Source: Bradyrhizobium sp. CCBAU 51765
GTDB lineage: Bacteria > Pseudomonadota > Alphaproteobacteria > Rhizobiales > Xanthobacteraceae
NCBI RefSeq assembly: GCF_015291725.1
Contig: NZ_CP030038.1
Span: 8,111,001 to 8,175,000, forward strand
Direction: 5' to 3'
DNA: 64,000 nucleotides
Shown here: in pieces, positions 42,391 through 50,992 of the stretch
Position numbering within the stretch: the first letter of the stretch is position 1
Layout of the letters: each line of letters opens with the position of its first letter
Position numbers and translations under genes: made by a program
Notes under the pieces: generated by a model
What the model was told of the DNA's origin: nothing
Databases searched by the model: none
What the model saw: the letters and a program-made list of their open reading frames with translations, nothing else

Positions 42391-43689
42391 TTAGGCCGCA
42401 GCCGAAATCTTCGCCTGGGGAAAACACGCCGTGAAAGTCGCGCCCTGCCTGGGCACGCTCTCGATCAGAAGCCGGCCGCGATGACGGTTAAGAATATGTT
42501 TCACCAGCGATAATCCGAGCCCGGTTCCGCCTTGCGAGCGGCTGTCGCCGACGTCCACCCGGTAGAAGCGCTCGGTCAGCCGCGGCAGGTGCTCGGGCGC
42601 GATGCCGGGCCCGAAATCGCGGACCAGGACCCGGATTTCCTGAGTTCCATCCGTGGCGACGCCTGATGTCAGCGACACGATGACGCGTCCGCCGGAGGCG
42701 CCGTATTTGAGCGCGTTCTCGATCAGGTTCTCGAACAGGCGGAGCAGTTCCTCGCGGTCCCCCGCGATCATCACCGGCGGCTCCGGCAGATCGATCTCCA
42801 CCTCGACCTGGCGCTCGCGCGCCAGTGGCTCGAGACCGTCGGCGACCTGGCGGATGATCGGTATGAGGTCGACCAGGGTGTCGGGCCGGACATGGGCCGA
42901 CAGCTCGACCCGCGACAGCGACAAGAGATCGTCGATCAGGCGCGCCATCCGCGTGGCCTGGTTGTGCATGATACCGAGGAAGCGCTCGCGCGCCTTGGGA
43001 TCGTCTTTGGCCTGACCCTGGAGGGTGTCGATGAAGCCCGACAGCGCGGCCAGCGGCGTGCGCAGCTCGTGGCTGGCATTGGCGACGAAGTCGGCGCGCA
43101 TCTCCTCGACCCGGCGTAGCGGGGTCTGGTCGTGGAAGGTCATCAGCATGCATTTATCGGCGCCGCCGAAGCTGGTCGGCACCGGCACCGGCGTGATCAT
43201 GAGCTCCATCCAGCGATCGACCGGAACATGGTCGAGATAGGTCGCGCGCCGCGGCTCGGTGGTGGCGATCGCCTCGCGCAGCGCCGTGATGATCTCCGGC
43301 GAGCGCAGCGCGAACTGGGCGAGTTCGTTCTTGCGCAGCGCCGGCGCGAGCTGGGCGGCCGCGGCGTTGAGATGGATGACGCGGCCGGCGCGGTCGAGCA
43401 GCACCGCCGGATCCGGCATGCCGGCGACCACCGCAGCCACCGCCGCGCTCTCGACCGGGTTGATCCGCCTGACATCATCGCGTGAGGCGGCGGGATCGTG
43501 CAGCCGCCACGGGATCAGGGCAGCCACCGCGATGCAGAGGAACACAATCGCGGCGTGCAGCACGGACAATTCGCCGAGCGAGACCACGACGGAGAGGGCC
43601 AGCGCCGCGGCGATCAGGATGACGGTCGAGTGCCGCAGCCGGTCGGACCAGGGCTGGGCGGGGGGAGAAGATGGGGCGTCGATCGCCAT
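42391..43689 (-). CDS. phoR: Phosphate regulon sensor histidine kinase PhoR
   Basis: A 432-residue kinase. Two hydrophobic N-terminal segments (about residues 21-38 and 42-60), a PAS domain (PDPAVLLDRAGRVIHLNAAA), a dimerisation/phosphoacceptor domain with H207 in FVANASHELRTPL, then ATPase motifs NLIENALKYG, VRDFGPGIAPEHLPRLTERFYRVD and GGTGLGLSLVKH. It phosphorylates PhoB under phosphate limitation. Unusually placed first in the locus, before pstS, which has its own Pho box. Confidence 0.96.
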   Translation of the reverse strand: MAIDAPSSPPAQPWSDRLRHSTVILIAAALALSVVVSLGELSVLHAAIVFLCIAVAALIPWRLHDPAASRDDVRRINPVESAAVAAVVAGMPDPAVLLDRAGRVIHLNAAAAQLAPALRKNELAQFALRSPEIITALREAIATTEPRRATYLDHVPVDRWMELMITPVPVPTSFGGADKCMLMTFHDQTPLRRVEEMRADFVANASHELRTPLAALSGFIDTLQGQAKDDPKARERFLGIMHNQATRMARLIDDLLSLSRVELSAHVRPDTLVDLIPIIRQVADGLEPLARERQVEVEIDLPEPPVMIAGDREELLRLFENLIENALKYGASGGRVIVSLTSGVATDGTQEIRVLVRDFGPGIAPEHLPRLTERFYRVDVGDSRSQGGTGLGLSLVKHILNRHRGRLLIESVPRQGATFTACFPQAKISAAA

Positions 43690-43712
43690 CGGGGCGGGCT
43701 TCTCCTGGGGGA

Positions 43713-43754
43713 CTTGTCCTAAGGACCTTGTCTTAAGGGCCTTGTCTTAAGGAC
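43713..43754. repeat. Three 14-base tandem repeats upstream of phoR
   Basis: CTTGTCCTAAGGAC, CTTGTCTTAAGGGC and CTTGTCTTAAGGAC are directly adjacent at 43713-43726, 43727-43740 and 43741-43754. Each unit is close to a palindrome around TTAAG. They lie 24-65 bases upstream of the phoR ATG. Confidence 0.85.
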
Positions 43755-43764
43755 CTGGCACCGG

Positions 43765-44820
43765 TCAGGCGCCGCTGTCGCTACGCTCTCGCACATAGGC
43801 GGCTTCACGCGCCGGGCCGGGGTCCAGCTTGAGCGCCGCCTGGTGCAAGCGCTTCGATCGCGCGCCGATGATAACTTCGCGAAGCGTCAGCAAGATTACA
43901 GATAGGACGAAGGGAGACAGATAATAGAGGACGCGGAACAGCAGCATGCCGCCCAGAAGCTCCTCCCGGTCCATCTGCCAGAGGCCGACCAGCATGGCGG
44001 CGTCGAACACGCCGAGCCCCCCCGGGGAATGGCTGGCAAAGCCGAGCAGGGTGGCCGAGACGAAGATCACCGCAACCACGACGAACCCGACATGGGGCTC
44101 GTCCGGCACCAGGACATACATCGCCAACGCGCAGAAACCGAGATCGACGATGCCGATCGCGATCTGAAGCAGCGTCAGCGGGCCGCCCGGCAGCACCACG
44201 GTCCAGGGGCCGCGGCCGACCACCCGCGGCTGGGTCCAGACCCAGACCACGTAGCCGATCAGCGCCACGATGATCATCAGCGCCAGCGTCCGGTTCAGCC
44301 AGGGCGGAAGCTGGTCGATCGAGGCGGCGGCCTCCGGGTGATAGGCGATGCCGAGACCGAGCACGGCGGCATTGCCCAGCCAGAAAGTCAGGCCGGCGAG
44401 AAAGCAGATTTTTGCGACGTCGATCGCGTTCAGCCCATAAGCCGAATAGATGCGGTAGCGCACCGCACCGCCGGTGAAGACGCTTGCTCCGACATTGTGG
44501 CCGATGGAATAGCTGGTGAAGGCCGCAAGCGCGTTGATGCGATAGGGCACATGGGCATGGCCGATCGCGCGCGTGGCGAAGAGGTCGTAGAAGGTGAGGG
44601 TGAAATAGCCCGCAGCGACGAACAGCGCCGCCATCGCAATCTGACTCGGCTCGGTGCTCTTGATCGCCTCGAGGACCTCGTTGAAATCGATGCCTCGCAG
44701 CATGTGGTAGAGCACATAGCAAGCGATACCGATGACCGCGATGCTGATCACAACTCCAAGCTTATGCAGGACCTGCTTCTGGCGCAGAAACGACATCGCC
44801 CTGCGTATGGCTTCCAGCAT
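43765..44820 (-). CDS. LPG synthase-type membrane protein (UPF0104/YbhN-like flippase family)
   Basis: A 351-residue integral membrane protein with about eight hydrophobic segments. Family landmarks are FTSYSIGHNVGASVFTGGAVRYRIY and the late ATLLGFASHSPGGLGVFDAAML. It matches the lysylphosphatidylglycerol synthetase/flippase transmembrane domain and lacks the cytoplasmic aminoacyl-transferase domain, so it is likely a lipid flippase or related transporter. It precedes phoR on the same strand. Confidence 0.85.
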   Translation of the reverse strand: MLEAIRRAMSFLRQKQVLHKLGVVISIAVIGIACYVLYHMLRGIDFNEVLEAIKSTEPSQIAMAALFVAAGYFTLTFYDLFATRAIGHAHVPYRINALAAFTSYSIGHNVGASVFTGGAVRYRIYSAYGLNAIDVAKICFLAGLTFWLGNAAVLGLGIAYHPEAAASIDQLPPWLNRTLALMIIVALIGYVVWVWTQPRVVGRGPWTVVLPGGPLTLLQIAIGIVDLGFCALAMYVLVPDEPHVGFVVVAVIFVSATLLGFASHSPGGLGVFDAAMLVGLWQMDREELLGGMLLFRVLYYLSPFVLSVILLTLREVIIGARSKRLHQAALKLDPGPAREAAYVRERSDSGA

Positions 44821-45271
44821 CTAGACCTCGAACAACGCTTCGGCGGCCAGGGTGGCCGGCGGACAGGCGGACGACGCGCAGGCACCCAGCGAACCCTCGC
44901 CTTCGGCTCCGGCAACGCGCATGCCCCCTACCCCTCCACTAGCGCGTTTTCGGGCGGAGTGGAATTCGCCAATCCGAACAAAAACACGTGCCTTCAATAT
45001 TTTAGGCAGGGTTACGGCTCCTGATGCACGATTTGGCGCTTTCGGCGGCAAGGCTTGACGCGAATCTCCATGGCAATCCTGCGCAGACGCCATGAAGTTT
45101 TGATGATTTCGGCCGCACAATGTTCCGTCACGCCTTAAGCCGACATCAATCTATGGGGCAGGCCTGACTGTTGAAAGAGGAGGATCGAAGCGTCCAGTTG
45201 ACGCGTTCTCAGGCGCCGGAAGGCCGCGGCGGACGCACCTCCCGTCCCTTCAGTGAGGGTGCGCAGCAACA
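44821..45271. other. 450-base region without a clear gene
   Basis: No frame has convincing start, ribosome site and composition. The stretch near 44940-44990 (GCGCGTTTTCGGGCGGAGTGG) resembles a fragment of a dispersed Rhizobiales repeat with facing GCGTTTTC/GAAAACGC ends, here degraded. Otherwise nothing was seen. Confidence 0.5.
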
Positions 45272-45574
45272 TCACAGAGCGGCTGGTGGCGCGGTGCGCG
45301 AGACCACGCGGTCGCGCAGCCACGCACCGATGGTGCAGCCGACGAGGTAGCAGGCGAACATGATCAGGCCGAGATCGAGCCAGTAGCCGAAGCGGCCGGG
45401 GACCACATGGGCGAGCGAGGCCGCGACCAGCGCGGCGGCGAGCGCGGCGAGCCAGCGCGCCGTCACCTTCGAGGTGCCCTTGCCGCGCTGGACCACCGAG
45501 ATCCAGCCCATGCAGAAGCCCAGCAGCAGCGAGCCGATCAGCCAGCCCAGATGGAACGAGACGAGATAGGGCAT
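45272..45574 (-). CDS. Small hypothetical inner-membrane protein
   Basis: A 100-residue protein with three predicted transmembrane segments (about residues 5-25, 40-57 and 65-85). ATG 45574 follows GAGG at 5 bases; a GTG at 45580 would overlap the OmpA-family stop (GTGA). Close coupling suggests it works with the OmpA-family protein, perhaps in the envelope. No known family recognised. Confidence 0.75.
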   Translation of the reverse strand: MPYLVSFHLGWLIGSLLLGFCMGWISVVQRGKGTSKVTARWLAALAAALVAASLAHVVPGRFGYWLDLGLIMFACYLVGCTIGAWLRDRVVSRTAPPAAL

Positions 45575-45576
45575 CG

Positions 45577-46971
45577 TCACCTCACCAGAAATTCGATGCG
45601 GCGGTTCTGGGCCTTGCCTTCATCGGTGTCGTTACCGGCGAGCGGCTGCGTGCTGCCGTGGCCAATCGCGGTGAAGCGGCTGGCGGGCAGGCCCGCCTTG
45701 ACCAGATAGTCGATCACCGCCTGCGCGCGCTTTTCCGAGAGAGCCTGGTTGAAGGAATCCTCGCCGTCGGCGTCGGTATGCCCGGCGATCTCGATATTGG
45801 TAGTGGGGCAGCGCAGCGCCGTCTCGATGAGACGATCGAGGATGCCGGCGGAGTCGGGATCGATGTCCGCACGCCTGGTCGCGAAACGGATCTTGCCCTT
45901 GGTCAGAAGCTCCGAGAACAATTGCTGGCACACAGTGCCGTCGACCGGGCCTGCCGCAGGCTTTACCGTGATCTCCGGCTTGTATTGCCAGTTTTTCGGG
46001 AAGTCCTTGCCGAGCCCTGCGCGGATGTCATTGGCAGCGCCTTCGTAGAGCGCATCGCCCGACAGCTTCACCTCGCGGTCGGAGACGACAAGCGTGCCGG
46101 TCGACAGCCGCGACAGCGCGCCGAGCGCTGGGATCACGGCCGTGCTGAAGGAGCCGGGCGCCCCGATGCTGGCCTTGAGGTTGTCGACGACCTTCTCGGT
46201 AAAGAACTTTCGCGCGGCGCTGGTGGCGATCGCCGCATGGACATTGTTGTCGGGAACATAGCCGGTCAGCGTCACGGTCGCGGCCACCGGATCCTTGTAG
46301 GCCTGGAAGATGTAGGGCGGCGCCTTGATCTCGTTGGCGGCGATCGAAAAACCCTCGGGCAGGTTCTTCAGCGCGGCCGCGATCGCCTCGCGGCCGCCGA
46401 GCTCGCGCGCCATGCCCGACAGATTGACCTTGGTGTCGGTTATCGTGATCTTGCCGTCCTTGAGCTTGCCGATCTGATCCAGCAACAGCATCGCGGCAGC
46501 CTCGAAGCGCGGCGGCGCACCGCGGGCCAGCCCCATCTGGTCGGCCACCTCGACGCCGCCGACCTCCTTGCGGGCGGCCTCGGTCAGCCGGGCCTTCATC
46601 GACGGCAGGGGCGCGGAGCCCGACAGAGTCACCCGCACCACGTCGCGCTCGGCGGTCCAGACGAAGGGCTTGGCTTCGGGAACAAGGCGGGTCCGATCGT
46701 CGACCAGACGGACGCCGGGGACGGTCTCGACCGCCATCACGGCGTCGCGGCGACCCTCTTCGGAGAAGGCATCTGCGGCCAGGCCGACGTCGCGGCCATC
46801 AACCACGATCCGTGTCTTGTCCAGAACGGTATCCTTGAGCGCCGCCGAGCTGCGCGCCGACAGATCGGCCTCGACCGGTAAGGTGTTATTCCAGGCCGCA
46901 AATCCCCACATGACGGCCAGGGGGATCAGCCCTGGCCACCATTTGCTGGCCCACCTGAAAAGCTTCTGCAT
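45577..46971 (-). CDS. OmpA-family outer-membrane/peptidoglycan-associated protein with BON-like repeats
   Basis: A 464-residue protein. After an N-terminal hydrophobic segment (PGLIPLAVMWGFAAW), it has several alternating segments resembling BON domains (residues about 45-120, 165-240 and 245-330). The C-terminal OmpA domain carries the peptidoglycan-binding motif NIEIAGHTDADGEDSFNQ and LSEKRAQAVIDYLV. The N-terminal hydrophobic segment may be an uncleaved anchor. Start 46971 (MQKLFRWASKW) is favoured. Likely links envelope layers. Confidence 0.88.
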   Translation of the reverse strand: MQKLFRWASKWWPGLIPLAVMWGFAAWNNTLPVEADLSARSSAALKDTVLDKTRIVVDGRDVGLAADAFSEEGRRDAVMAVETVPGVRLVDDRTRLVPEAKPFVWTAERDVVRVTLSGSAPLPSMKARLTEAARKEVGGVEVADQMGLARGAPPRFEAAAMLLLDQIGKLKDGKITITDTKVNLSGMARELGGREAIAAALKNLPEGFSIAANEIKAPPYIFQAYKDPVAATVTLTGYVPDNNVHAAIATSAARKFFTEKVVDNLKASIGAPGSFSTAVIPALGALSRLSTGTLVVSDREVKLSGDALYEGAANDIRAGLGKDFPKNWQYKPEITVKPAAGPVDGTVCQQLFSELLTKGKIRFATRRADIDPDSAGILDRLIETALRCPTTNIEIAGHTDADGEDSFNQALSEKRAQAVIDYLVKAGLPASRFTAIGHGSTQPLAGNDTDEGKAQNRRIEFLVR

Positions 46972-47112
46972 TCGACGACCCGAACTCTGGAAACGGAGAC
47001 AAAACAAACCCTTGGCAGGCTGTCAAACCGGAAATGCTGCCGATCCAAGGACCCCGCGTGGACAATCGGAATAACTTTTTCTTCAAGGGTTCTTCCATAA
47101 GTTGAGGACGGA

Positions 47113-48195
47113 ATGCCAGAGTCCCCCCAGCCGTTCATGAAACAACTGCGTAACAACGTCATCCGCGCCGGGCTGGGAGCACTCTATTTCAGCGGAGCGC
47201 ACCACCTGTTGCGTCCACTTTTGTCGGGCGTCGGCGCCATCTTCATGCTGCACCATGTGCGGCCGGCGCGAGAGGCCGCGTTCCAGCCGAACCGGCATCT
47301 CGAAGTCACGCCCGAATTCCTGCGGGCGACGCTGTGCCATTTGCGCTCGCGCGACATCGACATCGTCAGCATGGACGAGCTGCATGAGCGGCTGGTGCAG
47401 GGCCGGTTCGACCGCCGCTTCGCCGCCTTCACCCTCGACGACGGCTATCGCGACAATCTGGATTATGCTTTGCCGGTGCTGCGCGAATTTGACGCGCCTT
47501 TGGCGGTCTATGTCGCGAGCGATTTTGCCGAGGGCACCGGACGATTGTGGTGGACGGCGCTGGAGGCCGTGATCGCCAAGGCCGAGCAGGTCGACGTCAG
47601 GATCGGCAACTCCGCGCTGCGGCTCGATGCGACGACGCCTGCCGCCAAGCAGGCGGCGTTCGATCGCCTGCACGACTGGCTGCGCGCGCTGCCGGGCGAG
47701 CACGACCTCAAGCGCGAGATCGAAGCGCTCTGCACGACGTACGACGTCGACATGGAAGCGCTGTGCCGCAGCCTGTGCCTGTCCTGGGCCGAGGTGAAGA
47801 CATTTGCCGCCGATCCGCTGGTCACGATCGGCGCGCATAGCGTCAGCCATTGCAACCTCGCCAAGCAGGCGGAAGACATCGCTGCGCAGGAGATGGCCGC
47901 CAGCCGCGCGCGGATCGAGCGGGTGCTGGAGCGCCCCGTGTTGCATCTCGCCTATCCCTATGGCGATCGCGAGGCCGCGGCCGAGCGCGAGTTCGCCCTT
48001 GCCGCATCCGCCGGCTTCAAGACCGCGGTGACGACACGGCCCGGCATGCTGTTCGCGGAGAATGCCGGCCACATGACCGCGCTGCCCCGCGTCTCGCTCA
48101 ATGGCAACTACCAGGACGCGCGCATCCTGCCGGTGCTGACCTCGGGCGCCGCGACCGCGATGTGGAACGGTTTTCGCCGGATCGCCGCGGCGTAG
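47113..48195 (+). CDS. Polysaccharide deacetylase (NodB-homology) family protein
   Basis: A 360-residue carbohydrate esterase family 4 protein. The metal-binding TLDDGYRDN is at residues 107-115 and the second motif HSVSHCNL supplies histidines; LAYPYGDREAA is the usual late motif. There is no clear signal peptide, though residues 19-45 are hydrophobic. It may deacetylate an exopolysaccharide or another envelope glycan. ATG 47113 or 47137 are both possible. Divergent from the OmpA-family gene. Confidence 0.88.
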   Translation: MPESPQPFMKQLRNNVIRAGLGALYFSGAHHLLRPLLSGVGAIFMLHHVRPAREAAFQPNRHLEVTPEFLRATLCHLRSRDIDIVSMDELHERLVQGRFDRRFAAFTLDDGYRDNLDYALPVLREFDAPLAVYVASDFAEGTGRLWWTALEAVIAKAEQVDVRIGNSALRLDATTPAAKQAAFDRLHDWLRALPGEHDLKREIEALCTTYDVDMEALCRSLCLSWAEVKTFAADPLVTIGAHSVSHCNLAKQAEDIAAQEMAASRARIERVLERPVLHLAYPYGDREAAAEREFALAASAGFKTAVTTRPGMLFAENAGHMTALPRVSLNGNYQDARILPVLTSGAATAMWNGFRRIAAA

Positions 48196-48307
48196 CGGCT
48201 CCAAGCTGCGCTGCGGTGCCGGACAGGCGCGCTGATGCGGAACGACAGCGCAGATTGACTCCCTAGCCCTCCCCGCTCACAACCAGCGCCAACCAAGGGG
48301 AGGCACC

Positions 48308-49120
48308 ATGTTCAACAATCTGTTCTCGCTCAAAGGCCGTATCGCGCTGGTGACCGGCGGCTCGCGCGGCATCGGCAAGATGATCGCGGCGGGATTTCTC
48401 AGCGCTGGCGCGGCGAAGGTCTACATCACCGCGCGCAAGGCCGGACCGTGCGAAGCCACCGCGAAAGAGCTCACCGCGCAATATGGCGGCGAATGCATCG
48501 CCCTGCCGATCGACATGTCCACGGTCGCCGGCTGCGAGCTGCTGGCGAGCGAATTCAAGAAGCGCGAATCCAGGCTGGACATCCTCGTCAACAATGCGGG
48601 CGCGGCCTGGGGCGCGGAGTTCGACGAGTTTCCGGAGAGCGGCTGGGACAAGGTGATGAATCTGAATGTGAAGTCGCCGTTCTTCCTCACCAAGGCGCTG
48701 GCGCCCACGCTGCGCGCATCGGCAAGCGCGGAACGGCCGGCGAAGGTGATCAACATCGCCTCGATCGACGGCATCTTCGTCAATCCGGCCGAGACCTATT
48801 CCTATGCCGCAAGCAAGGCCGGGCTGATCCATCTGACGCGGCGCATGGCGGTGAAGCTCATCCCCGACCACATCGTGGTCACAGCGATCGCGCCGGGTCC
48901 GTTCCAGTCCGACATGAACCGCGCCGCCCGCGACCACGCCGACGAAGTGGCGACGCGTGTCCCCGTGGGCCGCATCGGCACCGACGAGGACATGGCGGGC
49001 GCTGCGATCTATCTCGCCTCGCGCGCGGGCGACTACGTGGTTGGCGCGACCATCGCGGTCGATGGCGGCATCGTCTACGCCAACCCGGGCATCAAGGGCA
49101 GCGGGTGGGACAGCGATTGA
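48308..49120 (+). CDS. Short-chain dehydrogenase/reductase
   Basis: A 270-residue classical SDR: NAD(P)-binding TGGSRGIGKM at residues 16-25, NNAGAAW, and the catalytic YSYAASKAGLIH (Tyr-x-x-x-Lys) after the serine in NIASIDG. It ends with VGATIAVDGGI. The pattern suits a FabG-like 3-oxoacyl or sugar-alcohol dehydrogenase; the substrate is not determinable. GGGGAGG precedes ATG 48308. Convergent with boxB. Confidence 0.9.
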   Translation: MFNNLFSLKGRIALVTGGSRGIGKMIAAGFLSAGAAKVYITARKAGPCEATAKELTAQYGGECIALPIDMSTVAGCELLASEFKKRESRLDILVNNAGAAWGAEFDEFPESGWDKVMNLNVKSPFFLTKALAPTLRASASAERPAKVINIASIDGIFVNPAETYSYAASKAGLIHLTRRMAVKLIPDHIVVTAIAPGPFQSDMNRAARDHADEVATRVPVGRIGTDEDMAGAAIYLASRAGDYVVGATIAVDGGIVYANPGIKGSGWDSD

Positions 49121-49343
49121 TCCGGCGGCCTCCCGTCACACGCCATGGGGCTCAAAGCCAAAACGACGAAAACAACCCCATGCACAGTAGGAAGCCCGTT
49201 GATCGACAAGGGGTTTTTCTGGCCGCGCGGAAACGACCGTTGCGGCTGCGATGATATTGACACGTCGGGCAAAACACGGCCGAGCCGGAGCCGGATTACC
49301 GCGACCTCCCGGCTCAATCACGACCGTCGCTGGAATACTGGAT

Positions 49344-49363
49344 CGCCCGGTCAAAGCCGGGCG
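49344..49363. repeat. Hairpin between SDR and boxB
   Basis: CGCCCGG and CCGGGCG with loop TCAAAG, in the context ACTGGAT...GATGAC typical of a REP arm as at 63120-63153. Sits between convergent genes and may stop both transcripts, although no T-tract is present. The rest of 49121-49391 shows nothing. Confidence 0.65.
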
Positions 49364-49391
49364 ATGACACTGAGTGTGTAGCTGGCAGCCG

Positions 49392-50843
49392 TTACGACTC
49401 GATCTTCACGTACTCGAAATCGCCGGGCTTGTTGTCGATGCCGACCTTGGGCGGCGAGATCCAGGATGCGTACTTGCCGGTTTCGGTGACGGGCTGCATC
49501 AGGGAGGTGATGAAGTCGCCGTCGCTCGCCGAGGGCAGCCATTCGTCCTTGCGCCTGGCCCAGGTGGCGTCGTCGATCAGGATGCCGTCGGGCGTCGCAT
49601 GCACATCCTTGAACTCGCCGATGTGGCGGTGGAAGGCGACGTTGGGCAGCGTCAGCTTGAAATCATAGCCCGCGGTCGAGATCACCTTGTTCCAGCGCAG
49701 CATGCCCTTGACGCAATCCTGGCTGTAATCGTCGCGCAGGCGCATGTTGAGCGCGGTCAGCGCCGGCTCGTCGACCAGCTTGATCTCGCCGTTGATCAGC
49801 TTGAGCACCGGATAGGTGGAGTTCTTGAGCTGGTGGTCGTCCTCGATCTGGGTCTCGTGATAGCGGCCCTTGATGCCGGCGTTGAAGGCGTTGGCCGCGT
49901 TGGTCGAGACCTCCGAGCCGAACAGGTCGAGCGACAGCGTGTAGTGCAGGTTGAGCTTCTTCTGGATGGTCGGCAGGTCGATCACCCCGAGCGCACGCAC
50001 CTTGGCGATGTCGGTGGGATCGGTGATGCCGGCCGCGCGCATCGCATCGCAGGTGCGCTGCACGACGCGGGTGATGCCGGTCTCGCCGACGAACATGTGG
50101 TGCGCTTCCTCGGTGAGCATGAAGCGGCAGGTGCGCGACAGCGGATCGAAGCCGGACTGCGCCAGCGAGTGCAGCTGCATCTTGCCGTCGCGGTCGGTGA
50201 AATAGGTGAACATGAAGAAGGACAGCCAGTCCGGCGTCGCCTCGTTGAAGGCGCCCAGCATGCGCGGTGCGTCGGCATCGCCGGAGCGGCGGCGCAGCAA
50301 ATCGTCCGCCTCTTCGCGGCCGTCGCGGCCGAAATATTTCTGCAGCAGGTAGACCATCGCCCAGAGATGACGGCCTTCCTCGACATTGACCTGGAACAGG
50401 TTGCGCATGTCGTAGAGCGAGGGCGCGGTCTTGCCGAGATGGCGCTGCTGCTCGACCGAGGCCGGTTCGGTGTCGCCCTGGATCACGATCAGGCGGCGCA
50501 GCATGGCGCGATGCTCGCCCGGGACTTCCTGCCACGCCGGCTCGCCGTAGTGCTCACCGAACGGCACGACGCGGTTCTCTTCCTGCGGCGCAAGGAGGAT
50601 GCCCCAGCGATATTCGGGCATGCGGACGTAATCGAACTTGGCCCAGCCGCGCGGATCGACCGAGTACGCGGTGCGCAAATAGACCAGCGACTCCTGGAAA
50701 CCTTCCGGCCCCATGTCGCTCCACCAGTCCATATAGCCGGGATGCCAGCCCTCAAGCGCTTTCAGCACCTGGCGGTCTTCGGCGAGGTTGACGTTGTTCG
50801 GAATCTTGGTCGAGTAGTCGACGTTCATGATGTTCATGTTCAT
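49392..50843 (-). CDS. boxB: Benzoyl-CoA 2,3-epoxidase, oxygenase component BoxB
   Basis: A 483-residue di-iron oxygenase of normal length for BoxB, which epoxidises benzoyl-CoA. The di-iron ligands are expected in VEEGRHLWAM and TEEAHHMF, both visible in the middle of the protein. N-terminal YSTKIPNNVNLAEDRQVLKALEGWHPGYMDWW is diagnostic. Electrons normally come from BoxA, whose gene is not in the window. ATG 50843. Last gene of the box operon; a REP lies between boxC and boxB. Confidence 0.97.
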   Translation of the reverse strand: MNMNIMNVDYSTKIPNNVNLAEDRQVLKALEGWHPGYMDWWSDMGPEGFQESLVYLRTAYSVDPRGWAKFDYVRMPEYRWGILLAPQEENRVVPFGEHYGEPAWQEVPGEHRAMLRRLIVIQGDTEPASVEQQRHLGKTAPSLYDMRNLFQVNVEEGRHLWAMVYLLQKYFGRDGREEADDLLRRRSGDADAPRMLGAFNEATPDWLSFFMFTYFTDRDGKMQLHSLAQSGFDPLSRTCRFMLTEEAHHMFVGETGITRVVQRTCDAMRAAGITDPTDIAKVRALGVIDLPTIQKKLNLHYTLSLDLFGSEVSTNAANAFNAGIKGRYHETQIEDDHQLKNSTYPVLKLINGEIKLVDEPALTALNMRLRDDYSQDCVKGMLRWNKVISTAGYDFKLTLPNVAFHRHIGEFKDVHATPDGILIDDATWARRKDEWLPSASDGDFITSLMQPVTETGKYASWISPPKVGIDNKPGDFEYVKIES

Positions 50844-50865
50844 GGCCGTGCTCCTTGATCGGTCT

Positions 50866-50985
50866 CGTGTCCCGGATGCGGTGCGGCGCGAAGTGCTGCA
50901 CTGCTGAGCCGGGACCTATTGTCTGGTCCGTCTGGGTCCCGGTTCTGCGTCGCATCGCTTCGCGCTGCGCCGCGCCCGGGACACG
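50866..50985. repeat. Palindromic repeat between boxC and boxB
   Basis: Outer arms CGTGTCCCGG (50866-50875) and CCGGGACACG (50976-50985) enclose an inner pair GAGCCGGGACC / GGTCCCGG. The element is transcribed if boxC and boxB share a message, and could lower or stabilise boxB expression. Confidence 0.75.
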
Positions 50986-50992
50986 AAAATCA

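Noticed and set aside
45135..45323. 62-codon minus-strand frame
   Set aside because: Arg/Thr-rich, overlaps the end of the small membrane protein gene and lacks a ribosome site.
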